Assembly: GCA_947646735.1 (NCBI GenBank)
Contig: CANTFK010000985.1
Span: forward strand, 124,001 to 188,000
Origin: Peronospora farinosa
Lineage: Eukaryota; Oomycota; Peronosporomycetes; Peronosporales; Peronosporaceae
Direction of reading: 5' to 3'
Length of the DNA stretch: 64,000 nucleotides
Shown here: positions 32,273 through 44,471 of the stretch, piece after piece
Layout of the letters: each line of letters opens with the position of its first letter
Position numbering within the stretch: position 1 is the first letter of the stretch
The notes under the pieces: generated by a model
What the model was told of the DNA's origin: nothing
What the model saw: the letters and a program-made list of their open reading frames with translations, nothing else
Database searches by the model: none
Program-made: the position numbers and the translations under genes

Positions 32273-32887
32273 ATGTCGTCTATGCTCTTCCTCTGCGTGA
32301 CGACGCTCCTATGCTTGATCCAATTGATCTCTGCATCCAATGTGATCGTTCTAACCAGTGCTGACTTTGAGGCCAAGACGCAAGCCGGTTCAGGTGCAAC
32401 AACCGGTGATTGGCTCGTGGAATTCTATGCTCCTTGGTGTGGTCACTGCAAGAAATTGGCGCCTATTTACGAACAAGTCGCGGACGAGCTTAAGGGTCAA
32501 GTAAACGTGGCCAAAGTGGACGTGACGGACAATGCTGAACTTGGTAAACGCTTTGGTATCCGTGGTTTTCCTACTGTATTGCTCTTTAGCCATGGCAAGT
32601 CGTATAAATTTGGAGGCAAACGAACACTTGAAGAGTTTTTGGTCTTTGCCCGTGGAGGTTTCAAGAATGTTGCAGGTGAAGTAGTGACTGCTTCTCCCGG
32701 TCTCTTGGATTTTGCTATTGAGCAGATGTTGCATGTTAAGAGTGACTTTATGACGCTACTGGAGACCAAGAAGAATGTACTACTTGTGACGTTCTCGGGT
32801 GGATTACTGCTTGGTTTATTGCTTGGCTGCATGTGTGGCTGCTGCACGAGCCGTGGTGGTAAGATTCCTAAGAGTAAGAGAGAGTAG
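32273..32887 (+). CDS. ER membrane thioredoxin-domain protein (PDI/TMX-like)
   Basis: Intronless, 204 residues. It has a signal peptide (residues 1-21, LFLCVTTLLCLIQLISAS) and one thioredoxin domain with the PDI-type active site WCGHC (Cys56 and Cys59). The cis-proline loop is GIRGFPTVLLF. After an amphipathic region comes one membrane segment (about residues 166-187, VTFSGGLLLGLLLGCMCGCC). The cytosolic tail ends KSKRE, which fits a KxKxx ER-retrieval signal. Predicted role: disulfide exchange on secretory proteins from the ER membrane. The CGHC site is closer to PDI than to human TMX1 (CPAC). Confidence 0.93.
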   Translation: MSSMLFLCVTTLLCLIQLISASNVIVLTSADFEAKTQAGSGATTGDWLVEFYAPWCGHCKKLAPIYEQVADELKGQVNVAKVDVTDNAELGKRFGIRGFPTVLLFSHGKSYKFGGKRTLEEFLVFARGGFKNVAGEVVTASPGLLDFAIEQMLHVKSDFMTLLETKKNVLLVTFSGGLLLGLLLGCMCGCCTSRGGKIPKSKRE

Positions 32888-33002
32888 GGGAGACGAGACG
32901 GGAAACTTGTTGCAACAACGTGAGCAAGAAAGCAGTAAAAAGCTGCATCTTTTTACTTCTTGTAATGGAGCTTTTGTCATGATGAGCTTGCTTTGTGTTA
33001 TC

Positions 33003-35756
33003 TTACATTATCTGAGCTATACGTCGATTGAGATCCATAAAGCTATACTTGAGCTCTAAACTTTCAAAGAGAGATTCTTCGACACCTTTGTAGGTTGTTA
33101 GCATCTCATCCACTTCCGTCAGCTTTTCCGGGTCACACTCTTTGAAGAAGGTTATCAGTCGTGCACGATACGGATTCTCATGGTCGACGGTTGACTCGAA
33201 CAACAATGTCTGTGCCTCCTCCTGATGCTTTTGACGGGAAATATAAGCTGGTTTTGAAGATGTATAAGGTGGTGGACGGCCACTTAAGATGGCGATGTCG
33301 TCCTCGCTCAATGTGTATGGAACAGGCGACTCATCCTTTTCTTCCGTCGTCTTTTCTTGGCTTTCTACACTTTGGCTTGCAAGGCCATCCAGATTTTGAG
33401 CCTGCAGTTGCGGTTCGAGTGAAGGCTGCTTACTCCTCACTGAAAGGTCTACCATTGCGACTTCAGATTCCGTATCAGTGGCTCCAGTCACCCTTGGCTG
33501 ATCTTCAAGGAGTAATTGTTGTCGTTGCTGCTGCTTCGCTTCATCTCGAACATCCTGGAGCTTCTTTTTGTTGATTTCCGCTTCATCAATCAGTGCTCGT
33601 ATCTGGGTCAGTAGTAGCTCATTCTGCTTCTTCAAGCGCTTGTTCACCATTCGCGCCTCGCTTGCTTCAGCCATGGCCACAGCAATCTGGCCTTCAGTCT
33701 GACTGCGCATGTTACGTATCTCCGTTATTAGCACACGTCTCTGGCCACGAGCTTTCACTAGTTGCTGCGTCAGCTGCAAATGTTCCTGTTCCCACGTTTG
33801 CATTTGCTCCTCGTATTGTTGCTTGGTCGCCGTCATTTCTCTAGCAATCTTTTCCAATCGAGTGGAAGTTCCCGTCAGGTGATTGTTCAAGGGGTAACGC
33901 AACTCCGCGCGGCACCGCAATACTGCGGCTTCAGCTTGGCCAAGTTCCTTCTCAAGACGATTACGAGTCGTCAAGTCCATGTCGCTAGGCAGGTTGGAAG
34001 CTTCTTCATCACCACCATCAAAGTCGTCCGTCTACGCCAGCAACGGAAGTCCAAACGTAGCATGATTAGCGGAGTACTGCTGCTACTATGCCTATTCTGA
34101 TTGCGTACCATTGCCCAGCGATGTTTTTCTTCAAGCAAAGCATCTCGTTCTGCTTGAATCTCGCGCCATGCCTCGCGTTCTCTCTGTATCCTCCGAAGCT
34201 CACCGGCAATAGCAGCTAATTCTTGCTCTTTTGCGTTCACCATGTTTGTGAGATTTTCCTTCTCCACAATCGCCATTTGTGTCTTCGATCGTTCTTGATC
34301 GCGTTCTGCGGTCAGCTTGGCAACGTTATCTTCATGACTTTCCTGTATATTTGGAACGAACGAGTACACACAAAACAATGGTTATGCCAGTGTATGAGCG
34401 CCAATTCTGCCATCGGACAGCTGCCATACCATTCGCTCCATCAGCTGCATGTTGAGTCCATTCAGCTCTTGCAGCAAACTGCGGGCATCGCTGTCTGACC
34501 CTCCGTTGTGTTGGCTCCTTGTCAACGGCACTACCTCCTGGGATCCAAACAGCTTGGATGCCAAGTGTCCAGCCACATTTATGGGTGCGCTCAGCAACCA
34601 GCTCTGCTGAGCGAGAGCCTCGGGGATATATGCTGCGTATCCGGACGACTTATTTGCACCAGGTAGTGATGCAGAGCTAACAATAAGCGCTGTGGACAAA
34701 GCTGCATCCCGTTCTCGGTCACGTGCCTTTCCCGCCTGAACAGCTTCATCCAAGGCATCCGCTGCAGCTGTAGCAGAGTCCATTATCTTGCTCGATACTA
34801 CTTGCACCTGGTACAAGATGTTTTTCCTGTTACCCAACAAAAGAAGCAACAAAAAACATGAGGTGTTAAGTATAATAGCATCCTTGTATCTATGTTTTAC
34901 TCACGTACCCTCGTAGTCTAGAATAGGAGTTATCCCATACAAGTGTCGCTTTCCCTGGCCGTAAACATCGAAATAACCCTTCAACGGCCCGCCCTGTAGT
35001 CGTCGACACATATCTCGTCCGAGCATGTACAATTTCAACTGGTTGTTCGTACGGCTCCGGAGCAAATGAGATACTAAAGTCGACATCAAACTCTTCCAAA
35101 TCAAACTTCCACACAATAAATTGTGGTGTCTTCTCATCGTTCTGGACCTTCACTTGTATCACCACTTCATGTTGTGAACCTCTTGGCACGTAGAGCTTTT
35201 CCAAAGGAAAAGGTTGCAGGATAAAGTCCACAGCTGTCATGTGCATCCGAGCCCCTCTATCTTCGTCCCGTTCGGCCACAAAATAAAGCCAATCTTCATG
35301 CAGCTCGAGCATTCCACACCGATGAATAGCCAGGAATTCTGTCATCTGAGCACACCATTGGGCGATCACGGAGTCATTGCGATTACCTTTGGAAGGAAAT
35401 TCCGGCAACGTGAAAGAGTCATCACTGGATTGCTGGAGCTTTAGGGCCACCGTTTGAATGGCAGTTAACACGTCAAAGAGTGTGTTAAGAGACCGTTGGA
35501 TGCAGTAGGAATGAACGCCTGTGGTAACAACGAATTCAACGGTGTAGACACGGAGATCCGAGGCAGAAAGAGATGATGCAATACTTTGAGAGACACGAGG
35601 AGATATCGTGTCAACGCTCGTTACGACAACGTCTAGAAATTGGTCGGTAGTATCGATGTTGTCTTCGGTAGAGACTGAGGCATGGACTGAAGGTGTAGAT
35701 GGGTCAGATGCTGCAATATCAACAGAAGAAAAGCCAGGGACGACTTCATGTGCCAT
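33003..35756 (-). CDS. PX-like / GOLD-domain coiled-coil protein
   Basis: Four exons: 35756-34909, 34826-34430, 34342-34109 and 34031-33003, giving 835 residues. Residues ~65-170 look PX-like (VYTVEFVVTTGVHSYCIQRS, FTLPEFPSKGNR, QMTEFLA). Residues ~190-290 look like a GOLD beta-sandwich (VWKFDLEEFDVDFSISF, RPGKATLVWDNSYSRLRGK). A helical, Ala-rich segment follows, then a long coiled coil (about 430-670). The conserved C-terminal segment contains RARLITFFKECDPEKLTEVD. Introns were placed where the frame shifts at consensus GTATGG/GTACGC donors. Likely a peripheral membrane-traffic or lipid-transfer scaffold; this is inference from domains. It converges with the PDI-like gene (115 bp between stops). 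Confidence 0.8.
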
Positions 35757-36663
35757 GCTAATGACGGTGGAATCAGATTAGAATATAATCAAATAGTAGG
35801 ATAAGGGCGGTTTTATAGTGTGTTTTGTAGGCTGGATTATGTATTAATCTACTCGATAGATGGGTACAGTACATGGTGAAAGATATGAAGACTCAGTCAT
35901 GTTCTGGTCAGTTTTGTTTTGTTACACGAATGTAATAACTTTGTAGAGAAGAACAATTATTCTTTGCACCTTCTTTGTTGAAGGATGTCGGATAATCTTC
36001 TTGTAATCAACGAAGAGTCGTTTCAACATTTAGTGAATGAGCGTAACCTTCCCCTTTTAGTAGTGCTAATACATAGGATCAGACGTGTGCGTACCCCCGG
36101 TCCTAAACCACTTTTTCGAAGGTGAAACTCAAGATATCACGTAGGCATCTTGAGTATCACCCCTGATGTTGCCATCTATTCGAAGTTGCGGCAAATCGGT
36201 TTTATTGACCTTTACCTGGTACTAAATAGGTATGTTTAGGTCGTTTGATATCCTGAGAAATGCAAGTTTAATCGAACCAGTAAATGAATATTCTGATGAT
36301 TAAGCATTAGCATTTTTCCAAAATCTGATTACGAAACTGCTAGCGATATGTTGCAAACTTTATTCTCTTGTGGCAATACGTGACGAACACACCATTGTTT
36401 TGCCATCCCAGCTGCAACATTCGATTATATAGCACCCATTTTTTAGGATCAGACATACCTTTATTCTCATTTTCTTATACAAATTGCAGGTTATGAACTT
36501 TTTGAAAATCTGAAACGGTTATAATTCGTGATTTTGCAACTGGTGTACAGAACATCGACTCGACGTCCAGTCTGAGACGAGAAGGCGAATCAGGGAGAAA
36601 AAGAAGGCCCGCAGTGGCCCTTAACGACTTTGACAGACGACGAGCCACGAGAGCGACTGTAGG
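35757..36663. other. intergenic, nothing recognised
   Basis: Divergent promoter region between the PX/GOLD gene (minus) and the next gene (plus). No open frame with coding character; AT-rich. Confidence 0.5.
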
Positions 36664-37951
36664 ATGCGCTCCAAGACTGTTAACGCACAGGAGGAAGCGG
36701 CCAAAAATCGTGCATCGTCTGCAGTAGCTGACGTTGTTGTCTCTTGTGTGCCAAACACAACAGGTGCCGAATCTCCTGCTACGCCTATGGAGGTGGCAAT
36801 GGCTACACATTCAGCCACTAGTGTTGATATATGTGGCCTAGAAGAACTGGAACAAAAGCCTCGGAATTTACAGGAACAGCTGCAGAAAAACGAACGTATG
36901 ACGTCATCCGAGGTAACGCACGTGCAGAATGAACAGAGGAGGGAACGACACTGGCGACGCATGGTGCATAGTGAGTTGAGAGATCGACTAGTGGCTGCAA
37001 TGTACGTGCGTTTTTGAATGATTGCAACATTAGATGTTGGAGGTTAAAAAGTGTTGAGTGTTTTGGTGTATGTGTGGTGTATGCAATAGGATGGAGCAGT
37101 TGTTACGGATAACAGGAGATCCGGATAACCGACACTTGAGGATGTGCGCGTCGCGGTACGAGTCATTTGTGTGGAAGAAAAGTGCCAATCAAGTGCAATA
37201 CAAACAGAAGCTGGAGCATCGCATTGAATCGCTGCGTCGTCAGCCGTCACATGGCGAGAATGGAGCTGTGGAAGTTACGGTTCGACTGGTTGAAGGTCAT
37301 CGACTTAATTTGATTCGATCGCCAAATTTGTTGTTACAGCGACAACCAGCGGCTACTGCATCGGTACCATTGTTGGTACCATGTCCCTATAGCGGACGCC
37401 AAATCCAGCAAGTCGATGCAGGCTGTCCGCTTACAGAGGCCCCGCAACAACAAAGTAGTCGCTCAAGTACTCACAGGTCTAGTAGCTCAAGTAGCATCAA
37501 ACGAACAGGGAAGCGGAAAATACGCGAGTCGTTGGCGTTCTCAGTGACTGACGCTTCATTTGCCCAACGTGATGAGATGTACTTTGCTAAGCTTCGAGTG
37601 ATGAAGAACCAATACCGCGATGAAGTCGCATTGGTGTTCCGCGAGCTCTGTCGTGTGAATACGGTGATCCAACATTCAGCCAATCTGCGACGTCATGAGT
37701 CCAACAACCTCGGTGACTTCCTTGCCAATCTCAAAAAGATAATTTATTTGCTGGAGCAGCAGCCTGGTGAGCCCTGTGGCATGATTCCAGTCCGAAAGCG
37801 CGCTGTCGAGTACTTGGACGTGGTGGAATCTCACATCCAGCGGAAGGTGTTGCCAATTCTCTACCGCCTGCGCCACACGTATTCGACAATCCTGCGCCCC
37901 ATCGTGCTCAACTATATGAAGAATAACTTACGCTTCAATCGACGATTCTAG
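36664..37951 (+). CDS. unassigned basic coiled-coil protein, possibly Mediator-like
   Basis: Two exons, 36664-37001 and 37090-37951 (intron 88 bp, GTACGTGC...CAATAG), giving 399 residues. The N-terminus is Ala-rich, then there is a coiled coil (LEELEQKPRNLQEQLQKNER). The middle is Ser/Gln-rich and disordered (QQQSSRSSTHRSSSSSSIKR). The last ~150 residues are a helical bundle (EMYFAKLRVMKNQYRDEVAL, LGDFLANLKKIIYLLEQQPG, RKVLPILYRLRHTYSTIL). The Ser/Gln-rich middle followed by a C-terminal helical core is the layout of Mediator subunit 15, but the similarity is too weak to name it. Confidence 0.75.
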
Positions 37952-38193
37952 CTTAAGCCGCTCGAATGTCAAGGTGTATTACTCAACTCCAGCAAATATC
38001 GAGCCAAGACTCGCAATGAACGAAAAATCCGATACATGGTCTGCAGGATAAAAAACAATAAGAGAAGGAATCGGACCCGCTTTTTAATTTTTAGCTAATT
38101 TGCTGATGTTTGCTCCTAATTCCATGTAACTATCCTGAATCAATAAATTCATCATTATTTGTAATAAAAAGTGGGATAAAATTTATCTTCATC

Positions 38194-39497
38194 ATGTCGG
38201 ACTCGGAGCTACGTAAGCTTGACAAGCAGATTGCTGATCTAATGCAGCAGAAAGCGGCATTGCAGTTGCGTCTTGAGCGTAACTTTGCAAGTAATACACG
38301 CACGAAGCAAATGAGTGCTGAGGTGGTAGACAGCAATCCGTACAGTCGTTTAATGGCGCTCAAGCGTATGGGAATTGTCAATAATTACGAAAAAATCCGC
38401 GATTTTTCGGTCTTGATTGTAGGGTTAGGGGGGATTGGTTCGGTGGCAGCAGAGATGTTGACGCGCTGTGGTATTGGTAAACTTATTATGTATGATTACG
38501 ATACAGTTGAGATTGCCAATATGAACCGGCTCTTTTTTCGACCCGAACAGGCTGGTCTGACCAAGACGGCGGCTGCTAAACAGACATTGTATAGTGAGTG
38601 TGGTGACCTTTATCAATGTATCATTTTTGTTGAGACGGATGCTAAACATATGTGTGAAATTGTGCAGGTATTAATCCAGACGTTGTTTTTGAAGACTATA
38701 CAATGGATATCACAACGACGACCAACTTTGACCAGCTGTTGGATCGGATACAGCATGGAGGTGTAGATGGCTCGAGCAAGATCAATTTAGTCTTGAGTTG
38801 TGTAGACAATTATGCAGCACGTACAGCGCTGAATCAAGCGTGCAATGAGCTGAACCAGGAGTGGATGGAATCGGGGGTGTCGGAAGACGCTGTATCGGGC
38901 CATATTCAGTTTTTGCTACCTGGACGTACGGCGTGTTTTGAGTGTTTACCGCCCCTTATTGTGGCCAGTGGCATTGACGAGTCCACGCTCAAGCGTGAAG
39001 GAGTTTGTGCAGCCTCATTACCGACAACCATGGGACTGGTGGCTGCTCTGCTTGTGCAGAATGTACTGAAATACCTCCTCGGGTTTGGACAAGTGTCGTA
39101 CTACTTGGGCTACAGCGCCATGAAAGACTTTTTCCCATCTGATATGATGCGTCCAAACCCCGAGTGCTCGAACGCGCAGTGTCGTAAACAGCAAGCTGTG
39201 GCTGGACACGTTGGCTGGACTCCAGTGGTTTGGAAGGCGCTTGGTCACGATGGTCAGGAAAAGCATGTTGTGGAACACGATGACAATGAGTGGGGGATTG
39301 AGCTCGGTGGGGACGATGCTGCTGGAGTCATGGAAGCTTCTGCTGTAGAGACTGCAAAACTAGCGTCGGGTCTTTCATTTGCGTACGATCAGTCTGATGT
39401 GGCACCTGCAGCGACTACTGTTGAGGATCAGACGACTTCAGTAGCGGACGCGGACACAAGTTTGGAGGATCTGATGGGACAATTAAAGTCCCTTTAA
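38194..39497 (+). CDS. UBA5: UBA5, UFM1-activating E1 enzyme
   Basis: Adenylates UFM1 and passes it as a thioester to UFC1, starting UFMylation. Exons 38194-38593 and 38668-39497 give 409 residues (human about 404). An N-terminal coiled coil precedes the ThiF-type Rossmann fold with [20 protein letters not shown] and [16 protein letters not shown]. The catalytic Cys is at ~246 in [15 protein letters not shown]. Zn-binding Cys residues sit in ECLPP and [11 protein letters not shown]. The tail keeps both short motifs known from the family: an LIR/UFM1-interacting motif (DNEWGIEL) and the UFC1-binding C-terminus ([12 protein letters not shown]). The first of two in-frame ATGs (38110) is less likely because its extension is hydrophobic and AT-rich. 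Confidence 0.97.
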
Positions 39498-40278
39498 ACA
39501 TGCAAGTGGACACCTACTTTGCGGGGAGATGAACGAAAAAAATGGCGCGCATTGGTCGAGTGCTTTCTTTTTGAGAATCTTGTTGTGAAGCATCTGATGA
39601 ATTTGGAAGTGATCAGAGCGATGCTCAAGCCTCAAATGACCTCTTCGATCAGAAGCAAGGCAGCCGATATTGTTGATTGTATATAAGCTGTATTGTCGGC
39701 ATTGCTTATAAATTCGTTGGCCGTCATGTTACAGCTTTAGCTCGCACTTTTTACACTTCGGCTATTAACGTTCGACGTTTGTTTGTGATTAAGTAAGCTT
39801 GTCTTTTGCGCGATGAATAGTATGACAATATGGTGGATATGCCGAATTGTCAGGGTTAGTCTACACAGAGTACACTTTGGCGAACGCGCACGTCGTGCCG
39901 GTTCAGAGTGGTTTTGCTGCTGAGAGCAATGACTCAATCCCAAAATGATAAAAAATCTCGTCTTGCTCGAGTCGATCGGAATCGATGGAAGCGCGAAAAT
40001 GTGGCAGCACGGAGATAGCGCTGTCGAATCGCTCAGATGATCCTCAGGGCATCTACTACACGACCATTGCTGCAAACCACGAATTGACCGTGAGCTACAA
40101 AACATTGATGAAAGGTTTAGTTCTTCCAGCAACATCTCTAGACAAAGACAAGTCAGCTACTTCAAAAGCAAACACAAGAGTGAGTCTCTCTGTCAAAACC
40201 ACATCCATTCTGTACATAAAAGCTTACTCCTTCATCCCAGTGCTGGAGCGTCTTCTAACCATCTTTATTCACCTTCAA
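39498..40278. other. convergent intergenic region
   Basis: Lies between UBA5 (plus) and the DPF-rich gene (minus). A short plus-strand frame from 39931 (MTQSQNDKKSRLARVDRNRW, 29 codons) and another at 39985-40320 are open, but they lack recognisable domains and probably are 3'-UTR or chance. Confidence 0.35.
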
Positions 40279-41906
40279 CTACACATCTTGAGCCTCATAT
40301 TTCTTCAACTGCAGCTCTAAGGACTTAATCTGCTTCTTCATGTGAGCAATCTCTTGCGCTTGGCCTGCTACCACCTTAAGCAGCTCGTGCTTTTCTCCTT
40401 CCAATCTTGCAGTCATTTGCTTATACATATCCGACAGCTTTAGTGAATCATCCAATGTTGACCGCATCGACATCCGGCTTTGGGCGATACTCGGGGTATT
40501 AGATATAGCATCATCTTCGCGTTTGCCAGCCGGAAACTTCATGTGTCGTACGTCCAACCCAGACTTTCGGGAAGGCTCAGCTGGGACGGAGAATTTCATA
40601 GAACCAAAAACAGGAGTGAGAGGGTCTTCAAGCTTCACCGCTGGAGATGCCGAAGATGCTGCTTGATGGTTTTCATCGGCGACAGTAAGGCATTATTCAT
40701 GGGTGAAGGCGGGTTGTTAACAGGCGGCTTCATTGACGGCGGCAAAAAGTTTATCTGCGAATTTGCTGGTAAAGGTGCAGCACCCGCTTGAGACTTAAAC
40801 GATGAGAGTGAGGCGCGAATCGGGGGCTTGGGCGGTAAAGGTGAAGCTTTGGTATGTGGATCCGTCGATGAACGGTGGCGAGCCTGAAACGTCGTCGATA
40901 CACCTGCTGCACCAAACAAACAGCTCGCACTTGGTTCTTCACTAGAAAACAATTCTTGCGCTTGAACTAAGTTTGGTGCAGGTTGTGAAAGCGGTGCAAA
41001 CGGAGCCGGATGCATCCCGTTTCCACTGTTTGTCTGATCAGGAGACCCAAATAGGCTGTCAGCACTCGGCATATGTTCATGTCCATCATTCAATAAAGCA
41101 GGCGGTTCAAACAAATTTGTATCCGAATGAGAAGGAGCAGAAGCAAATGGATCAGCTGTCGAGCTTGGAGATTGTTGCTGTCTCGGTTCATGTTGATACC
41201 CGGTATCCTTTGACGGCTGCGCTATGAGCGAATCATTCACATTCTTTTCTGCCCGTAATGTCCCATTCTCACACACATTCCTGTTCTCCTCCGTATGCGT
41301 CGAAAATGGGTCCTTCTGTCCATCCTGTGTCACAAATGGGCTCTTCATGTGCGCTTTGTAATTGTCCATTCTACTATTATCCGACAAAGTTGCAAATGGG
41401 TCTTCTTTTTGTGACGGAGAATGCCTAATTTTCTCCTCTCCAGTATTGTTCCCTCCATGTCCACAACCAAAGGACACATTCGTCACAGATTTCGACGATC
41501 TTCTGTATGGATTATCTCCATTGACAAAAAACTCTTTTACGGGTGGGGGACCACTCGAGAAGAGCTCAGCAGCTGATTCCGTGCTCCCAGGAGATTGAAA
41601 TGATGATCGTCGATTCGAACTGAATAAATGCTGACTCGTGTCAGTATTCAAGTCCACCGTCTCGTACGTACCACCGCTTGACTGGGACGTGAGTGGGATT
41701 TCCTCCAATCCACTCACACCTGAAGACTGCCAATGGGGCGGCTGGTAATAAAACGGACCTCCAGGCGCTGCGCGTTGATATGAGCCGCGGTTGTTGAGGT
41801 TGTTCGAGCCCCCAGACGATTGTGGAGGTATTGGGATGGACGGACGCGACGCTGGTGTGCTCGGAGCCCCATTTGAGTCCACGAAATGCTGCAACAACCG
41901 GTTCAT
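40279..41906 (-). CDS. DPF-motif-rich disordered protein with C-terminal coiled coil (endocytic-adaptor type)
   Basis: From ATG 41906 a ~415-residue Pro/Ser-rich disordered chain carries DPFATL, DPFSTH and DPFASA, plus LFGSP/LFEPP motifs, the kind that bind AP-2 appendages and EH domains in endocytic proteins. The frame then changes near 40650-40690: ASSASPAVKLEDPLTPVFG continues in the next frame to a C-terminal coiled coil (LSDMYKQMTARLEGEKHELL, KKQIKSLELQLKKYEAQ) and a stop at 40279. No GT-AG pair fits so short a gap, so this is a 1-nt frameshift in the gene or in the assembly. Role inferred from motifs only. Confidence 0.7.
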
Positions 41907-42239
41907 CTCGAGAAGTTTTGTGATCGGCCAATGCGATATGAAAGGGGTATTTTTTCGTAAAATGGGTAAACTAATAAGGTTACGCAGGTACCCATACTAT
42001 AAAGGCTATATTTTGGACCCAAAAATGGGTACATGAATTTGGACAGTAAACCTGCTTGACATGACACGATCAGAATGAAGAGTGTCGCATGCGATGGGAA
42101 AACTAATGGCGTGGTGGACGCTTTTTGTGTCTGTGCTGTTACACTTTGACCGCATACATCGTGTTGATAAGTACAATATCGCAAGAATGCGAATATTGTG
42201 GAACCGTCTCAGATCATAACTTCAATTAATACAAAAAAT

Positions 42240-42376
42240 AGTACTACTATTATAGAGAGTAGGAGCTACTACGACGAGTACTAATATAGATAGTAAGAGC
42301 TACTGAGATGAGTACTATTACGAGATAGTAGGAGCTATTGCGACGAGTACTATTACGAGATAATAGGAGCTACTCC
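42240..42376. repeat. minisatellite, four ~37-bp units
   Basis: Units of the form AGTACTATTACGAGATAGTA followed by GGAGCTAYTRCGACG repeat about four times with few changes. They lie in the intergenic region upstream of the DPF-rich gene. Confidence 0.7.
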
Positions 42377-43050
42377 AAGGCATTTTTTCGAATCTAACTC
42401 TTTGATCAAAAGAAAAAAAATGATAATGGCGCTTACTAGAAGTTTGCAATGGGTAATTTCTCGTGCTGTTTAGGTGTTACACTGTCATAGTGTCTAAGAA
42501 ACAGTGGAGACAAGAGCATTGCTGTATATCACAAGGATAAAGGTCAACTTCATAAAAAGATTCTAACGAGTATGTATGGGCCACGTCGATCATACCAAAG
42601 TCGTATGTGTACTAGCCTCAAGAGCCTCACTTTTCTTTGCCGGTGGGCTTGCGACTATAGCAGCGCTAGATGTGCAAAGAATGCCGAAAAGTTTCCGATA
42701 CGATGTCATGCGGTCTCCATTCTTTGCTCGGACGTTGACGAATTGACGTGGAAAACCATGTCGGAGAAGATGACGGTGATGGAGAAGGGCACAATGCTAT
42801 TAGCCTTTTATGTGCGAGTATATCGCTTGTTTACCTGAAAGGTATGAACACGAAACCTTGGATGCTGTCTTCGTGCTTCAACTGTGGCAAGTTACCGATG
42901 TTCAACAGGCACATCGAAAAGTGCAAGCGACTACTGGGAGAACTTGCTGCTTGGCTTAGAACGTGCAGCTTCTTTATGTTGCAAAGTTCACTTGTGAACC
43001 TACTTACATTAGTCATCTTCTGTACTCGAATTTCCATAGCAACAACACTT
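42377..43050. other. intergenic, with unassigned short frames
   Basis: A frame at 42572-42838 (88 codons) and fragments to 43089 are open on the plus strand. They include FNCGKLPMFNRHIEKCKRLL, a Cys/His spacing that could be a decayed zinc finger. There is no consistent frame or splice model; probably a gene relic or chance. Confidence 0.3.
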
Positions 43051-43057
43051 TACTTGC

Positions 43058-44386
43058 TCACGGGTCTCTTGCATCATCGTAGATCTTAGCAATGGTGGCG
43101 AGCTCGCACTTTATCTGCGTCATGGGGCACTCTCCGTGCTGCTCAACGTAGTGGTATATGCACGGGTAGCAAAATACGTATCCTGAAGGAACCATCGCAG
43201 GATTTGCACGCTTTTGCTTGCATAACGGGCAAAATGTAGGATCCATGGTAGCCAGTGCCAATGCTTGGCCTGAGAATTGAGGTGGTAATGGTGGAGGTGG
43301 AACCGGTGCGTCGGTCCCAATGGACCGCAACTTCGCTGATGACACGCCCTCGTCCGAATACATCCATTCAATAAGCTTGTACGCTGCAATACTCAGCATT
43401 AGCAGTACATACGAGTGATCTACCGTCGCCCACGTCATTCGAACCAGAAATCGTCGAATCCGATCAGCGATTCCAGAGCCGCTTAATTTCTCCATTACTT
43501 TCTCACGATACGTCATTTCCTTCTGACGTAACATTGACTCATCATCTGCTGTAACTCGGACAAGAATTGTCTTCATCCACTTTAAAAATGGCGAGAAGAA
43601 TGGCGTATCTCTAAAGAGATACAACCACTGGTACAAAAAGAATGACCCTTCATACGTAAAATGTGCATACGGATATGTCACCACAAAGGCCTTTTTGAGT
43701 GCCTGGAAGTACGCAAAACTTCGAAGACGTTGCAAAAAGCGACTCATCCGTTTCTCTCTTCTGTCATCTGTAGTTGCATTTCTCGTACTTGTTACAGTTG
43801 GATGGGTCGATAACTCTGCAGTCTCTTTATAATATGCATCCAGTTTTGTCTTCAGGTACGGTACTATTACCTGTATCAATACATATCAGCCACACGTAAT
43901 AGCTTACACAACAACTACTGTACGACGTACCGCAAAAAACAAGGCAAGTTTTCTTGCTCTAGGGGTCAATGGAGCTGTCGTCGCCTTGGCGTTTTCATTG
44001 GCTATCATGACTCTCTTCATACCGTAAAACTTCTCCGTAGCTAGACTGTCATATCGCGACAGGAAGTAGCTCTCAATGCAGCAGCGCAGTAGTGCATAGC
44101 TCTCATCAAGGCGACGCACAGGCAACGACAGTGCCAAATTAGGGTACGACTCGCACAGCGTGTGTACCAGATATTCCACCGCCGGCTTAAATCCCGCTGA
44201 CATACGCTCTTGCATCAGTAGCTCAAATAAAGATGGCGTAGACGTGATAATACCGCCGTCATCTCCAGCGAAGCCCTGTGTATGCTCTAGAAACAGCATC
44301 TTGCAATCAATTTCACAGTGTGTACGGTACAGCTTTCCATGCGTGACGTGGTCCACATTGTCGTTGAAGTTTGCTGTTTGATGCAT
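43058..44386 (-). CDS. PEX12: PEX12, peroxisomal RING E3 ligase subunit
   Basis: Component of the PEX2-PEX10-PEX12 retrotranslocation/ubiquitin ligase complex of the peroxisomal membrane. Exons 44386-43931 and 43870-43058 give 422 residues. The N-terminal Pex2/Pex12 domain has FELLMQERMSAGFKPAVEYL and LPVRRLDESYALLRCCIESY, and in exon 2 YPYAHFTYEGSFFLYQWLYL. Membrane segments follow (near DHSYVLLMLSIAAYKLIEWM). The C-terminal degenerate RING (FCPLCKQKRANPAMVPSGYV, FCYPCIYHYVEQHGECPMT) lacks part of the zinc ligands, as known for PEX12. Its start codon is 16 bp from the longest possible start of the thiolase gene on the other strand. Confidence 0.93.
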
Positions 44387-44471
44387 CCAATCACAGCGTC
44401 TGATGACGACAATTTCACGTCAATTTAATCGTCTCACTTTTAATTCCGCACTCTCAAGTCAACACTGTCGT
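44387..44471. promoter_or_regulatory. compact bidirectional promoter PEX12 / thiolase
   Basis: At most 85 bp separate the two divergent start codons. TCTCACTTTTAA (TCACTTT at 44434-44440) matches the oomycete initiator on the plus strand and argues for thiolase transcription starting there, hence translation from ATG 44472 and not 44403. Confidence 0.45.

Noticed and set aside
42572..43089. zinc-finger-like gene on the plus strand
   Set aside because: The Cys/His spacing is suggestive, but frames are short, inconsistent and without good splice sites.
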